Shown piece by piece: positions 62,922-64,000 of a stretch of DNA of 64,000 nt. The DNA comes from Parashewanella hymeniacidonis (GTDB lineage: Bacteria; Pseudomonadota; Gammaproteobacteria; Enterobacterales; Shewanellaceae): the NCBI RefSeq assembly GCF_016900895.1, contig NZ_JAFEUN010000007.1, positions 1 to 64,000 of the forward strand, given 5' to 3'. The translations under genes and the position numbers were made by a program. The first letter of the stretch is position 1; each line of letters begins with the position of its first letter. A model generated the notes under the pieces. It was not told where the DNA came from and did not search any database. It was given only the letters and a program-made list of their open reading frames with translations.

Positions 62922-64000
62922 TAAGCAGCTTAATCTCTTTGGTACCGAGTTTAAATGGCGATGGCCGAACTGGTTAACGGAAGACCGTAGACCAGGAAAT
63001 CAGCTATATGACAGAAAACTACTCCTTGCGATTATTGCATTGCTAGCGATTGGTTTTGTAATGGTGATGTCGGCTTCAATGCCAGAAGCCGAAGACTTAA
63101 AAGGCAACCCATTTTATTTTGTAAATCGGCAGATTTTTTATTTATGTGGTTGTGTTGTCATCGCTGCAATTACCTTGAGAATTGAAGTGAGCTGGTGGCA
63201 GAGAATGAGCCCTTGGATGCTCATCGCTGTGTTTTTAGGATTAATTGCCGTATTGCTGGTGGGGCACACTGTAAATGGTGCAACTCGATGGCTTAACCTA
63301 GGCCCAATTCGTATTCAGGTTGCTGAGGTCGCAAAGTTTACCTTTTGTGTTTACTTAGCTGGTTATTTAGTGCGTCGACACCAAGAAGTGCGTGAGCGCA
63401 TGTTTGGTTTCTTGAAACCAATTTTGGTTTTAATTGGCTGTGCGGGCCTGATTTTGATGCAACCAGATTTAGGTTCAGTAGTGGTGTTATTCGTTATTAC
63501 TATTGGCTTATTGTGGCTGGCAGGGGCAAGGCTGATTGATTTCTCCTTAATGTTGTTGTTTGGCACTGTTTTGTTCGTATTTTTAGTGGTCACTGCGGAA
63601 TACAGAATGCGTCGTGTTACGTCATTTTTGAATCCGTGGGAAGATCCTTTTGGCAGCGGTTATCAATTAACTCAATCACTCATGGCTTATGGTCGTGGAG
63701 ACTGGGCTGGACAGGGATTAGGTAATAGCATTCAAAAGCTAGAATATTTACCTGAAGCTCATACCGATTTTATTTTTGCGGTCATTGGCGAAGAACTTGG
63801 CTTCGTAGGCATTGTTGTCATTCTCAGCATTATTTTATTTGTGGTACTACGCGCTATTCAGCTTGGGAATCGTTGCTTACAAGAAAATAAGCCTTTTGAT
63901 GGATATTTATCTTATGCCATTGGCATTTGGATTTGTTTTCAGACCATCGTTAATGTTGGAGCCAGTATTGGTATGTTGCCAACCAAAGGTTTGACTCTGC
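62908..64000 (+). CDS. ftsW: Lipid II polymerase FtsW, 3' partial
   Basis: Translated by hand from ATG 62908; the frame stays open to the end of the window (364 codons and one base), so the C-terminus is missing. A cytoplasmic N-terminus (TNDKQLNLFGTEFKWRWPNW) precedes membrane helices. SEDS motifs: NGATRWLNLGPIRIQVAEVA, QPDLGSVVVLFVI, RVTSFLNPWEDPFGSGYQL, YLPEAHTDFIFAVIGEELGF and NVGASIGMLPTKGLTL. Glycosyltransferase partner of FtsI at the septum. murG and murC are expected next. Confidence 0.96.
   Translation, partial: MATNDKQLNLFGTEFKWRWPNWLTEDRRPGNQLYDRKLLLAIIALLAIGFVMVMSASMPEAEDLKGNPFYFVNRQIFYLCGCVVIAAITLRIEVSWWQRMSPWMLIAVFLGLIAVLLVGHTVNGATRWLNLGPIRIQVAEVAKFTFCVYLAGYLVRRHQEVRERMFGFLKPILVLIGCAGLILMQPDLGSVVVLFVITIGLLWLAGARLIDFSLMLLFGTVLFVFLVVTAEYRMRRVTSFLNPWEDPFGSGYQLTQSLMAYGRGDWAGQGLGNSIQKLEYLPEAHTDFIFAVIGEELGFVGIVVILSIILFVVLRAIQLGNRCLQENKPFDGYLSYAIGIWICFQTIVNVGASIGMLPTKGLTL

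Noticed and set aside
1-64000. CRISPR arrays, rRNA, tRNA genes or insertion sequences
   Set aside because: None were recognised by eye; the repeats seen are short inverted repeats or coding repeats, and the only recombinase is the integrase near yicC.

Overview
The window reads as the chromosome of a marine-type gammaproteobacterium, most like Shewanella and its relatives in the Alteromonadales. This rests on the wording of the FtsI, FolE, YicC and RpmB/RpmG proteins and on the gene order mraZ-rsmH-ftsL-ftsI-murE-murF-mraY-murD-ftsW and rpmG/rpmB-radC / coaBC-dut-slmA. No 16S or tRNA gene is visible, so the genus is an inference.

Left third (1-26.9 kb) is accessory and AT-rich. It opens inside a giant secreted multidomain protein (at least 3877 residues; its 5' end lies off the window). 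This overlaps a Sec-exported RHS/YD-repeat protein with a Hint domain and a GH-E type nuclease tip. The toxin gene overlaps an ankyrin-repeat protein gene, followed by a SUKH (SMI1/KNR4) gene; both are in the position of immunity genes. Then come a membrane-anchored glutaredoxin-like protein, a 1655-residue secreted protein with thrombospondin-3 and golvesin-like modules, a degenerate rhodanese, a transglutaminase-like lipoprotein, a secreted lipase-like hydrolase and a small beta-barrel-like protein. All lie on the + strand and nearly all are exported.

26.9-33.0 kb is a compact mobilizable island on the - strand: short MobP-type relaxase, MobC-like accessory protein, an oriT-like intergenic region, FlhC-like and FlhD-like regulators, two replication genes, a divergent CI/LexA-type repressor and a P4-type tyrosine integrase lying directly at the 3' end of yicC. 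That site is a known target of mobilizable genomic islands. No conjugation (T4SS) genes are present, so the element would need a helper. No second attachment site was found in the window, so the secreted-toxin cluster may be cargo of the same insertion.

Right half (33-64 kb) is mostly core: yicC, an uncharacterised 426-residue protein, rph, pyrE, fadL, a frameshifted TPR/degenerate-GGDEF gene, recQ, rarD, a PH-domain membrane protein, rpmG, rpmB, radC, coaBC, dut, slmA, an S9 peptidase, folE, glpK, two tandem PepSY proteins, and the division/cell-wall cluster starting at mraZ (with three MraZ boxes upstream) and running off the window inside ftsW.
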